From Owenia fusiformis (taxonomy: Eukaryota > Annelida > Polychaeta > Sabellida > Oweniidae): 64,000 nucleotides of DNA. Both the position numbers and the translations under genes were made by a program. The DNA is taken from positions 19,413,520 to 19,477,519 of the forward strand of contig CAIIXF020000012.1 in assembly GCA_903813345.2 (NCBI GenBank). The letters run 5' to 3'. This document shows, piece after piece, positions 13,118 to 23,983 of this stretch (within the stretch, counting starts at the first letter, position 1; each line of letters begins with the position of its first letter). Below the pieces are notes generated by a model that ran no database searches, had not been told where the DNA came from, and saw nothing but the letters and a program-made list of their open reading frames with translations.

Positions 13118-13458
13118 TATTAGAGCTCTTTTTTCCGTTCTACGTCTCTTCTTTGTCACTTTGATGTTTATTTTAATTCATATTGTTCTAAGTCCAAGTG
13201 TTACATATACTACACTAGTAGATGATATTTTTTTTATCCAAGGTGTATTTAGGAAGATACTGTGAATATGTTTCTTTTTGATTTTCGGGAGATTCCTGTC
13301 ATCTATTCATTCCCCAGTTCCCTGATACCTGAGCGATGAGGGATAATGGAGCATAATGTGTTCTTATCTGAAAGCAAATGAGGATTATTTAACACATGTA
13401 GGGTAAAAGAAAGTCATAGAAAATATTGGAAGACCAAGTAAAACAGACCAAGATTTTT

Positions 13459-14310
13459 CATTTAATTTATTAAATATAATCTAGAAATTATTGTTTTTAG
13501 TGATTTTTAGTGGTAGCCCCTTTATATTTATGGTTAAAAAATCAAAACATGAAGTTCCTTGTAATCATCAGTATTTTATTACATATTTTATGGTAAAGAT
13601 TAAAAGGTGGATTGGATCGAGTGGATTGGATTCATGTAAAAGGTGGATTGGATTGGCTATCTTCAAAATATGGATTTTCCTTTAAAAAATTCTATTGATC
13701 TCCCTTTAAAAGATTGGTGCTCTGTTCACTTGCACAATGTCAAATAATAGATGTAATATTATTTTGCTTGGGTGGGCTAGAAGGATGACCTGGTACCCGC
13801 TTTCTGATACACGATCTTATTCATTCCAAGTGTAATTTGAGACATTTCATAAATCATAAGGCAGACTGGTTTGAAGATCCATATCATCTGTTTTCAATCC
13901 AAACTGAACATACCAGAAATGTTTTGTGAACATTCACAAATTAATTTCAATGACAAGTTTTCTTTTTCTAAAGATCTATGTCTTACAAAAGTTGATTTAC
14001 AAGGGAAAGCGGTTAAATACTTAAGTGTGTCCATGAACTAATTGGAGTATGTATTTGTCATTGCTTTGTTCTGATTTCTCAAAAGGGACCTGTAATACTG
14101 TAGAGGGAAATTGTTTAGAGGGAGATCAACAGAAATTTTTTTATAAGAAATTCCACATTTTGAAGATTCCCGATCCAATCCACCTTTTACATGAATCCAA
14201 TCCACTCGATCCAATCCACCTTTTAATCTCTACCTATTTTATAGCTTTAAATAATTTGCTGGGAAATTAATTCAATTTAATATTAGAAATTATATATTCT
14301 AAATAAGAAC
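13459..14310. mobile_element. Inverted-repeat (foldback) element, GGTGGATTGGATC arms
   Basis: The segment at 13596-13656 is matched almost base for base by the complement of 14163-14228. The core is aggtggattggatcgagtgg, and aggtggattggat recurs. Weaker complementarity extends outward to about 13459 and 14310. The ~500-bp interior has no protein-like frame. The outer boundaries are approximate. Confidence 0.6.
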
Positions 14311-15078
14311 ATTTATTAAGGATGGTGTGTCAGCATTAGCAGCTGACTTGGTTCATTCCTCAGGCCTAGTACACATTACAGGTACAAAATTGAAGTTACA
14401 GAATTTAAAATAGTTTTATGGCACACTCGTAAATATAGTACACATCTCACACATGTACAGGGTAGACCAAAAAAGTCCACATTTTTGATTTTGTAATATC
14501 TGCTGATGTGTTCCATGAATCCATAAATTATATATCATTAGGAAGATAATAGAATTTCCAACAAAATGATTCCTAAAATATGAATGGCTATTGGTGACTC
14601 TATGATAATTTCTAGATGTGTTGAACTTGTTTCATAATATTATATTGCTTAATCAACATTTTTAGGTTTTTATATACCAAGAAAAAGTATCGGGGTTGTT
14701 TGTTATCATTGTATAGCTTTAAAATAATCATAGAATCTATTTTTATGCATTGCAGTTTGTTATTAAATAGATTGTTAGAGACATTGATATTTGCAAAGAA
14801 AATCAATTGAAATTTTTCCATAACCCGTAATATATTGAATACATTTCCATTATTTCCTCTTCTGGAGCATATAATTGCATTGTTTGCCATTTAAAATCTC
14901 AGTTAAGCTTGGTTATATAAGTAAAACATCATTATTGACCAAAATTCTACCGATGATTACAAGGAGTGTTCATGTTATTATTTTTAAATTATACAATATT
15001 ATCAAGTTTCATAGCTTCAAACAGCTTTGGAGTCCAAGAGATGCCATGTTGTCAAATAAAATATAAGCTTGAAATTAC

Positions 15079-15200
15079 CACATAGTAGTCAGTAGAAGAC
15101 TGAGATGCAGCTCTACAACAGTGGCATTTCCCTCAGGAGTCAGTCTCATACATTCCCACTCACACAGATGTATAGAGTACGCACGTAGATGTCAGCATTA
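15079..15200 (-). other. Possible exon of an unplaced minus-strand transcript
   Basis: The segment is bounded by acceptor TTTATTTCAG and donor GTG|GTAATTTC. An open frame of about 37 codons (including CEWECMRLTPEGNATVVEL) looks protein-like, but the exon begins with in-frame stops in two phases. An upstream partner with good sites lies at 16314-16430. No complete coding solution was found. It could be a non-coding transcript or an eroded exon. Confidence 0.25.
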
Positions 15201-15522
15201 CTGAAATAAATTGAATTTGATATAAGAAATTACATATTCTACTAGTAAATGTATACAAATAATATTTAATAATGATGTTGTGGCAGTATTCAGGTGTCAC
15301 AGTAAAAAAAACAAAATCTGTCCAAAATTTGGATAAAATCTCATGAAACATACACAAGAGCAGGATTTAGTACATGTATTTAGTAAGTCTTCTTGAAATT
15401 AAATTGAAAGGCCTCACATACCGCATTTCGAAAACATTGGTCTACTATTGGAGTACTACACGCATAATAAAGCCTAAGCTCTAAGCCAAAGTGACTGGAA
15501 CTTTATATGGGCATTTAATATA

Positions 15523-16145
15523 CAGGGTGTCCAGAAAGTATGGGGGCCCCCCTAGGCAGACATTTTTCAATGTCTCCATAGTATGTGCCATATATCATTT
15601 GAAAGATCATCCAAAATTACACCGATCTGCCAAGTATCACGGTTGAACTCAAAATGGGAAAAAGTTTAAAAAAAATTAAAGTCAGTTTTACACCAAAATA
15701 ATAGTCGGTGTGTCTCCCGGAGTCCCTAAGCCATGTTAATGGCAGCAATGCTTTCCATATATGACCTTAAACGTGCTTCAAATAGGGATTTGGCATTTTT
15801 TTATCCTCATAAAACTTTTTTAAAGCATTCTAGAAGAGTTTCCCTGGAGTATCTACCCCCAACTTCCTCTTTTTAGAACTCAATATCCATCCTTTTGTCG
15901 ACAATAGCTCTCATATTTTCGGTCATATTCAGGTCAGGGCTGTTACCAGGATACTGAAATGAACTATATGTTTAGCTAAACACTTAGTTTTGAAATGCCT
16001 TAACTATTTACCTTTTGTGAGTTGAACCATGATACTTGGAAAATTAATGTAAGTTTGGATAAGCTTTAAAATGATATATGACACATACTATGAAGACATT
16101 GGTATATGTCCGCCAAGGGGGCCCCCATACTTTCGGGACACCCTG
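15523..16145. mobile_element. MITE, TIR family AGGGTGTCC, copy 2 (623 bp)
   Basis: This is the same family as 2220-2861, with matching outer inverted repeats and internal order. The ends are cagggtgtcc and ggacaccctg, with TA at 15521-15522 and 16146-16147. The right-hand TA is shared with the next element, so the two insertions abut. Confidence 0.85.
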
Positions 16146-16147
16146 TA

Positions 16148-16281
16148 CAGGGTATCAAATAAATATGTTCTCCCCCTTAACTTTATGATCCACATAATGT
16201 TGGGTAACTTTTTTGTCTGCATGATATCTGAATTGTTCCTTAGCACAGTAAAACTATCTATCATATTTATTTGACACTCTG
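16148..16281. mobile_element. 134-bp MITE, CAGGGTATCAAATAAATATG ends
   Basis: The left end cagggtatcaaataaatatg pairs with the complement of catatttatttgacactctg at two mismatches. TA lies outside both ends (16146-16147 and 16282-16283). It inserted into, or directly beside, the target TA of the preceding MITE. Confidence 0.85.
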
Positions 16282-16313
16282 TACATTCGATTTATCTAAC
16301 ATTGTGTACATAC

Positions 16314-16430
16314 CTCGAAAATCACATTTTTCTGCAACATGGCAGATCTCAATCATTGGCATAACATTCAAAGATGGAGTCAACAGGTAAAGAGGCATGG
16401 TTGCTAGTCATGTCCATTCTCACTCAGTAG
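16314..16430 (-). other. Possible exon (minus strand) upstream of 15079-15200
   Basis: Acceptor TTTTCTTCCAG and donor CGAG|GTATGTACA bound 117 bp. It contains an ATG-initiated frame MPLYLLTPSLNVMPMIEI that runs to the donor. Joining it to 15079-15200 gives a stop after 13 codons, so the coding status is doubtful. Confidence 0.25.
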
Positions 16431-16659
16431 CTGGAAGAAAATAAGTGTACATTATTGATAATGAATAATATTGATCATTTAGAAGGTATAAAAGCTTTTA
16501 TATGTGTAATTTGAATGAATGTTGCACCCATCAATGTTGCACCCATCAATTTAGACCCAATAAAATACAAAATAAAACTAGTGAACTGGTAAATAAAATG
16601 AGCTTGAGATCATATAATACATGTATTGTCATATATTGTATTATTATATCTTTTCATGT

Positions 16660-18088
16660 GGTATTTAAACGCCATATAAGGAAATCAAATAATCCGAACC
16701 GGACTACAGACCCACATTTGAGGTCTTGGGGGTACAAATGTTGATGGATGAGAAAATCTACTTGGAGTTTATCTTAGCTATTACATACACATTAAGCTGA
16801 ATACATGAACCTTCAGAAATAAACTTTTCAAGTGGTGCATGTCTGAACTCTGAACACCATATAAGGAAATCGAACAATCCAAACCAGACTGGGGAGTCGG
16901 GGACCCACATTTGAGATCTCGGGGGTACAAATGGCGATAGGTGAGAAAAGATACTAGGAGTTATGCTTAGCTAATACACACATACTAAGCTGATTATATG
17001 AACCTTCAGAAATAAACTTTTCAAGTGGTGTCTGAACACCATTTAAGGAAATCGAACAATCCAAACCAGATTACATGGATTAGGGACCCACATTTGAGGT
17101 CTCAGGGGTAAAACTGGCGATGGATCAGAAAATATACCAGGAGTTATGCTTAGCTATTTAACACACATTAAGATGAATGTATGAACCTTTAGAAATAATC
17201 TTTCATATGGTGTATAAACACCATATAATGAAATCGAACTATCCGAATTGGACTAGGGACCCACATTTGAGGTCTCGTGGGGTACAAATGGCCATGGATG
17301 AGAAAATCTACCAGGAGTTATGCTTAGCTATTTAACACACATTAAGCTGAATATATGAACCTTCAGAAATAATCTTTCATATGGTGTATAAACACCATAT
17401 AAGGAAATCGAACTATCCGAATTGGACTAGGGACTCACATTTGAGATCTCAGGGGTAAAACTGGCGATGGATCAGAAAATCTACCAGGAGTTATGCTTAG
17501 CTATTTAACACACATTAAGCTGAATATATGATTGAACCTTCAGAAATAATCTTTCATATGGTGTATAAACACCATATAATAAAATCGAACTATCCGAATT
17601 GGACTAGGGGTCGACCCACATTTGAGGTCTCGGGGGGTACAAATGGCCATGGATGAGAAAATCTACCAGGAGTTATGCTCAGATATTACACACACATTAA
17701 GCTGAATATATGAACCTTCAGAAATAATCTTTCATATGGTGTATAAACACCATATAATGAAATCGAACTATCCGAAATGGACTTGGGACCCACATTTGAG
17801 GTCTCGGGGGTACAAATGGCTATGGATGAGAAAATCTATCAGGAGTTATGCTTAGCTATTTAACACACATTAAGCTGAATATATGAACCTTCGGAAATAA
17901 TCGTTCATATGGTGTCTAAACACCATATAAGGAAATCGAAAAATTCGAACTGGACTAGGGACCCACATTTGAGGTCTCGGGGGGTACAAATGGCGATGGA
18001 TGAGAAAATCTACCAGGAGTTATGCTTAGATATTACACACACATTGACCTGTATTCATGAACCCTCAGAAATAAGCTTTTCACAACTT
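16660..18088. repeat. Satellite-like tandem array, ~178-bp unit, about 8 copies
   Basis: Each unit carries caccatataaggaaatcga, gacccacatttgaggtctc, tacaaatggc-atggatgag, ggagttatgcttagctat and gaaccttcagaaata. Unit starts fall near 16668, 16856, 17038, 17218, 17393, 17568, 17746 and 17923. Divergence between units is moderate and small indels account for the variable period. The length is close to one nucleosome repeat. Confidence 0.9.
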
Positions 18089-18099
18089 TTCCTCAAAAT

Positions 18100-20140
18100 C
18101 CCTTATCTAGAGACGCTGAAAACTAACAATTTGAACTGCAAATGACACCAAAATCCACCAACACTTTGGTTGATAATTCCGTCAAAATTTGATGAATAAT
18201 TTTCAAAGTTGCTCAAATGTACACCTGTTATGTGCTCCAAATGTGTACCAAAGAAAAAATTTCTAACCTTCTAGCAAAGTACTGGAAATAAGAAGACGCT
18301 GGGTCTCAGGAAAAGCACCTGTTTTTATTCATCAAAGTTTGAGAGTCTCGATCAGTAAGAAATCGCAATATTTATGGATCCTTTTTCATACCACGTCAAA
18401 GCTGTGAATCTCAGGATTCCAGTGGCATTCCTCGTTTTAAACTTACCTTAAGGATATACCAGTGTAACCTCCGAAAAAATCGACCACTTTCAATCTCAAC
18501 GAAACTAGGTTTTTATTATAGACCTAGATGTAGCGATTCGAAAAATGTAATAAAAAAAGTAGGTCAACGGATTAGTTTTTTCATGAGAAGCTTCTGAAAA
18601 TAGGTGTGACGTTATCATCATTTGAACATTTGAGGCGCCATTGATTCCAAAGCAAAAAAAACATATTTTCCTATATTTCGTCGATAAAATGATGATTTAG
18701 GGAGTATTGACGATTTTTTTCGAGCCTAGATAAACTTCCTTTATTTATAATTACATTGGTTCGAATATTTGTACACACAGGACATTTTTTCTTACTTTTT
18801 TCACTTAAAGTGTTACCCCTACCCCAACAATATTTGTAAATTTTTATAACGTTTTTCCATTAAAAACATATCTTTTTCATTTTCGCATTTTGACACGTTT
18901 TGAATCGAAAATTACGCAAATTTCCAATGGATTGAGGTATTTTTTTTATTCGCTTATTCTAAAAAAGGTGTTCTCATGTTTATTTTGATATAAAAAAAAC
19001 ATAGGGTCAACGGTCTGTTTTACGCTTGAAAATGCCGTTGAAGATTGGTGTGCTTTAACAATGATACAAAAGCCACTGGTCAATTCGCGTCATAATTTAA
19101 CTAAATATATGACGTCTTTCTCAAGAATTAACAAAATCGACTGCTCACAAAAACATAAACTAGCTAAGTCCAAATGATAAACATCATTTCAAAATATTAT
19201 AAATAATGAATAAATTGAGGGCTAGATGCCCCTGTAAGACATTCATTCAATAAATAATGATTTAAAATGGCTAATAATAGCCATATTTGACTCCTATTCT
19301 AATATGCTAATATTTCTGTTCATTTTTCGGGAAAGGATTACGTTACATTTGAGGTTAACAATTGTGAAAACTCAACATGTCCTGTCTTAATGAACTGCCT
19401 TCACAAGTATAACCTCACAGATCAGGCATGAATGATTTCACTCGTGATATATAGCATGCGTGCTTTTTGATGATTTTCGGGTGGGGTTGTACATTCCCTG
19501 TGCATTCCTCACCCCGAGGTCCTCATTTATGTAAAGCTGTCGGATTTGAGCAAGACACGTCTACTGAATGTAGTACACGAATAATGTGTTTTTGTGAACG
19601 GCTATGGACGTTTTTCGCATTGTATCCGGCATGTCCGATCATGGTCGTCAATACTCACTGGGAAAATATTTTCAACTGGTAACTATAATTATAAAAAATA
19701 TAGAATAATAACATAAATTGAACAAAGGTTTGAATGGCTTGTTTGACATGTTTGATGGTTTTTGTTTTGGCAGAAAGGAAAAACGAAACAACGTCAAGGT
19801 AATGATTTCAATAGAAATACATATTAAATGAATGTTCATGCACGGACTTTAAGTGTCCGTGGTTCATGTAATAAGTGTATACATGAATTATAGAAATTCT
19901 AAAATAGAATACTGTATTTTACAGTTGCCTTTTGATATTAAATACCCCTGGTCAATACATAGGCTATAGACTATAACTTAGTGAAAACTCATACAGACTG
20001 TAACGAAATAAGAAGCAAGTTACAAATTAGATTTGTCGTGTTTGTAATACATGGGCACATATACATATACTGCTGGGATAAACGAAAGAAACAGACACGA
20101 AACTGGAATGAAACAAAAATATACAAAAAATTACTGAAAT
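18100..20140. other. Intergenic, nothing recognised
   Basis: This stretch follows the satellite array. It has short A/T runs and open frames under 80 codons with no family resemblance, and no inverted termini were found. Confidence 0.45.
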
Positions 20141-20199
20141 ATTTGGAAGAATTGATGACGTATAGTTCATTTGTTTGTTTATTTGTTGATCGGGCAATA

Positions 20200-20270
20200 T
20201 GTCACTGACGTCACAGATAATGGTATTTTATTCCGAGAACCCATTAACAAAGGTGTTATATGACGTCATG
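20200..20270. promoter_or_regulatory. Pair of full CRE palindromes
   Basis: Perfect TGACGTCA motifs lie at 20206-20213 and 20261-20268. TGACG half-sites occur nearby (for example around 20600). TGACGTCA is the classical CREB/ATF site. No gene start is recognised next to them, so this is a motif-level call only. Confidence 0.35.
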
Positions 20271-20837
20271 ATAAAACAACATTGAAAATGAGAATCTTTT
20301 AGTTGCTATGGATTACTATGTCGTAAAGCGTCATATATCGTCATTCTGCGTTCTTGATATTTAATACAGAACACTCGTCAAACGTGAAGTTAACAAACGA
20401 GCTTTTCATAGAGGTGTTAATTTTCTATTTCTGTAATTTAAAAATATATCACCATTGTCGTAAGGGTTACACTGGTATATCCTTAATAATACCGAAGATT
20501 GTCCATGAAACGTGCAAAAAGGCTGCATTGTCGTGACCCGTTCAGACACTGCAGCGCGTTCCTCTATCCTGTTAGTTCAAGGTCAAAACGTTGCTATAGT
20601 GACGTTATAGTACGCGCGCGCTAAACCCGGGTATCTTGGAATGAAGGTGCAAAACGAATTTTGCGCAAAAATAAAAAATTGAAAAAATGATCGGGCATCA
20701 AACTTGAGGGTTGTGTCATGTGGGCAACATGGTGGTCGAAGGATTTCCCGGGAGTAATTGTACCCCTGACTTTGACTGAATTTTGAATTTTGAATGACGT
20801 AAATCAAGATTATTTCTACTCGCATCTGGGTTATTAA

Positions 20838-22260
20838 AAATGATGATACATGGTGTAGAAATAGAGAATAAAAATATCAGAATAATACAACACACAGACG
20901 ATACAACTTTGATTTTATCAAATAAAGAATCTCTGGCTTAAAGTTGCACTAGAGAATCAAGGGTTAGTGGGCTTAGGCCTAGAAGTGAACATTGATAAAA
21001 CTAAAGGAATGTAACTGGAGCCGGACTCTCTTCAGGATTCAAAGGACGAATACATTGAAGAAATATTTTTCAGTAATACACCTATAAAATGCCTTGGAAT
21101 TCACAATTGAGGCCAGTAACAGTGGCGGATCCAGGAACCAACAGGGGGAGGCCCAAATTTGAGATCAGAGAATAAACCTCCGCGCTTGCGCGAAAAAAAA
21201 TTGTGGGCCCCTAAAACCGAAAAGTGGGCCCAAATTTTGGAAATTTGAGGCCCATTTTCTTCAAAATTTGGCCTAAAATTATAAAAATAAGGCCTTAGAA
21301 GGCCCAATAATGACCAAAAGGCCCACTTTTTGGGGCTTTTTAGGCCTAAAATTTTTTTGGGCCCAACTTTTTTTTTCTGGGCCAACCTTAGGGGGGGGGC
21401 CGGGCCCCATGGCCCCCCCCCCTCGGATCCGCCATAGAGTAAACAAAAATGTCATTATTTAAAGAGAGAATCAGAGATAGCGAGCAGACTAAACAAAAAA
21501 TTGTTTCAATTTTAAAATATTTTTGGCTCATGTCATTCCTTGCCATGTCTATTTTCTAAAAATCACAAAAGTGCATACTTTATTCAAGGAAAACGAAAGA
21601 TTTTTACAATAATGTGTTATTTTTCTATAAGAATGGTTACCATTCTTATTATTTGGGAGAATTTAAACATTTTTCACCCATTTTTGTACTTTGAATCATT
21701 AATAACTTCACCAATTTATAACATTTACTTGTGAATCTTTTGGGAGATATTGTATTTGATATTGTAAGGAATAGATTGGTAGGTTAATTATGCACGTTGC
21801 ATGTAATTTTGTCACCCCGTATAGATCTGATTCTGCCTTTAAACTTGGAATCAAGACTAAGAGACCTAAAACAATTATTACAAATACTGGCGAAATGAGA
21901 AAATTAACATATTTTGGAAAAGCTCAAATTATTAATTCCCTAGCAATATCAAAGCTTGTATACAAATTTTACAGCTATGGGAATTTAGGAGTTAAGCATT
22001 AAACAAATAGAGAAAATGCTTTTCGACTTTTATGGAATGGGAAAGAAAGTAAAAAAGAAATTCAATAATTGGAGCAATAGCAGATAGGGGATTAAACATA
22101 GACGATTTTAAGCTTAGAATACAAAGTCTTCAGTCTATATAAATCGAATACTAACTAGCAAAACAGCATGGAAACCTTTTCCGTCATACCTTATAAAGGA
22201 AACAGGTTTGAAATTAGAAACTTCGTCTGAACTGCATCTTTGACAAACAATCAATAAATG
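20838..22260 (+). pseudogene. Non-LTR retrotransposon (LINE) reverse-transcriptase remnant
   Basis: Pieces of a reverse-transcriptase/C-terminal ORF2 are readable in order on the plus strand. At 20850-21110 there is an RT-like TDDTTLILSNK (the YADD-type motif, degraded), then GLEVNIDKTKG and PIKCLGI. At 21870-21970 there is KLTYFGKAQIINSLAISKLVYK, and at 22010-22250 there are traces of FDFYGMGKK and TAWKPFPSYL. Stops and frameshifts are present throughout. It is interrupted by a TIR element at 21120-21437. The stretch 21460-21842 recurs at 50490-50825 and part of it, reversed, near 36270-36350. Confidence 0.7.
21120..21437. mobile_element. 318-bp TIR element (CAGTGGCGGATCC ends) inserted in the LINE remnant
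   Basis: The left end cagtggcggatcc pairs with ggatccgccatag. The interior is built of ggcccaaattt/ggcccactttt-type blocks and ends in G and C runs. It splits the LINE reading, so it is younger than that fragment. The ends resemble a GTGGCGGATC class common in animal DNA transposons. Its superfamily is not assigned. Confidence 0.7.
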
Positions 22261-22662
22261 GTATAAACATACTAACACCTTTTTTTAAGGACATATTTTG
22301 CTCATTCAATACATGTGAAGGATATTTAAGAAATGATAAAATTAAAAGTGATGATATTTTCAGAGAGGTTTTGTGGATTAAAAATTTAGTCAAAAACTTT
22401 TAATACAATATGCCTGTATTTTTGATTGATTGTAATTTGAATAGTTGTTTTGTACGGTTGTATTCATATTTATTTGTACTCATTATAATATGAGTATAAT
22501 ATTATATTATATGATATTATATTATAGTAAATGATGAGATAAAAAAGAAGAAAAAGAGAAAATGCACATCTTTTCAGAGATAAAATTGATCTCCATATAA
22601 ACGTTGAAAAAAGTAAAAAGAAAGAACAATGCCGTCATTTCAACGTCACAATTTTGACTAAG

Positions 22663-22740
22663 CCTGGTATACACCAATGAGGCAAGTTGGGACCTCCATA
22701 GCCCGGTATACACCAATGGGGCAAGTTGGGACCTCCATAG
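22663..22740. repeat. 39-bp tandem duplication
   Basis: The sequence ggtatacaccaatg-ggcaagttgggacctccatag occurs twice head to tail with two or three differences. I see no other role. Confidence 0.85.
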
Positions 22741-22949
22741 ACCTAACATTGCGTGGGACCTCGTGGGACTTCTTGAGATCTTGCCATGTGGGATTTTCGA
22801 TCATATGATTCAAATATCTTTACACTGTTCTTTGCTATGACTTTTAATTGTTGAAATCGACTAACGTTTTTAAAACATCTAGACTTGTGATCCATATGAA
22901 TAGGATCTTCCCAAGGGATATGTGACATGGCCTCAATAAATGTGACCAA

Positions 22950-23980
22950 ATGTGACTTTTGACAAATTTCACGACAAATGGGCTAAATGTGTTGACAAGT
23001 GACACTCTTGAGCATCAATTGACCGGATTCTTTAAAAAAGCAACATAACTAACAATTTTAAGGATATGACAAAATACAGTAGACAATTCGTTCACTGGGA
23101 AGCTCTATTGATGCAACTAAAGGTGATTTATTTTAACATACTTGTAATCAAATTGAATGGCACCTTTTGGTAACTCAATTGATCGCATTGACTTGAACCT
23201 CTATCATAGCCACACGGTCAAAGAACACTTTTTTTGACGCTAGCGCTATTTTCAATGGATTTCAATCAATATTCGCTGATGATGTACGAAATTCCTGAAA
23301 TCTAAGTGATATGGTTTTTTGTTTGATACAGGCCAACAAGTTATAGGTACAAAACTCATGATAACAAACAGATCTCCTTTCAAAGCTACAGAAACCTGAG
23401 ACTAGGGTTTTAATATTAATTGTAAGGTATCGCTACATGTAGTTCTACCAGATTCGTCACCATTTTGACGACATTTTTAATGTATTTCAATAGCGTCATG
23501 CAAACATGAAGTGATGGTTCTGCGGATGTGCAATACGGTTTTGGAAAAATTCTATGCAATGATGAAATAAAATTTTAACGCGTACAGTAGAAGTACACCT
23601 AACCGATTTTTGATTTTTTAAGTGACAAAATTAACCTCACTAACTAATTTTTATCCCGGCTGTAACATAAAACATTGTGATCAGTCAGAAATTACATTTT
23701 ATTTGTAACATTTTGTTTTTACAAATTACTTTTACAGAGGTTTTATAATTATTGTCTGACCAAGTTGAAAACTGGTCGATCATATAATAGAATACACTAT
23801 ACAGCTGTTAAACGGAATAAAATATCAAATCTGTGCACTATATTTATCATAATATCAATCGTGTCGTTTGGAATGCGTTTATTCATGCGCACTGCTGAAA
23901 TCACATGTACGTCAAGTTCCTGCAGGAGACGTATACAAAAACTGTGCAGCGATCAAGTCGAATTGACTTGAATGATATTA
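22950..23980. other. Gene-free stretch, probable 3' flank/UTR of the SLC5 gene
   Basis: This is the region downstream of the SLC5 stop codon (23984, minus). A complement of AATAAA (tttatt) occurs near 23699-23704, about 285 nt past the stop, and could serve as a polyadenylation signal. Nothing else was recognised. Confidence 0.35.
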
Positions 23981-23983
23981 TAT

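Noticed and set aside
14459-14480. Single MITE-like end (cagggtagaccaaaa)
   Set aside because: No matching inverted partner was found within about 2 kb, so no element is called.
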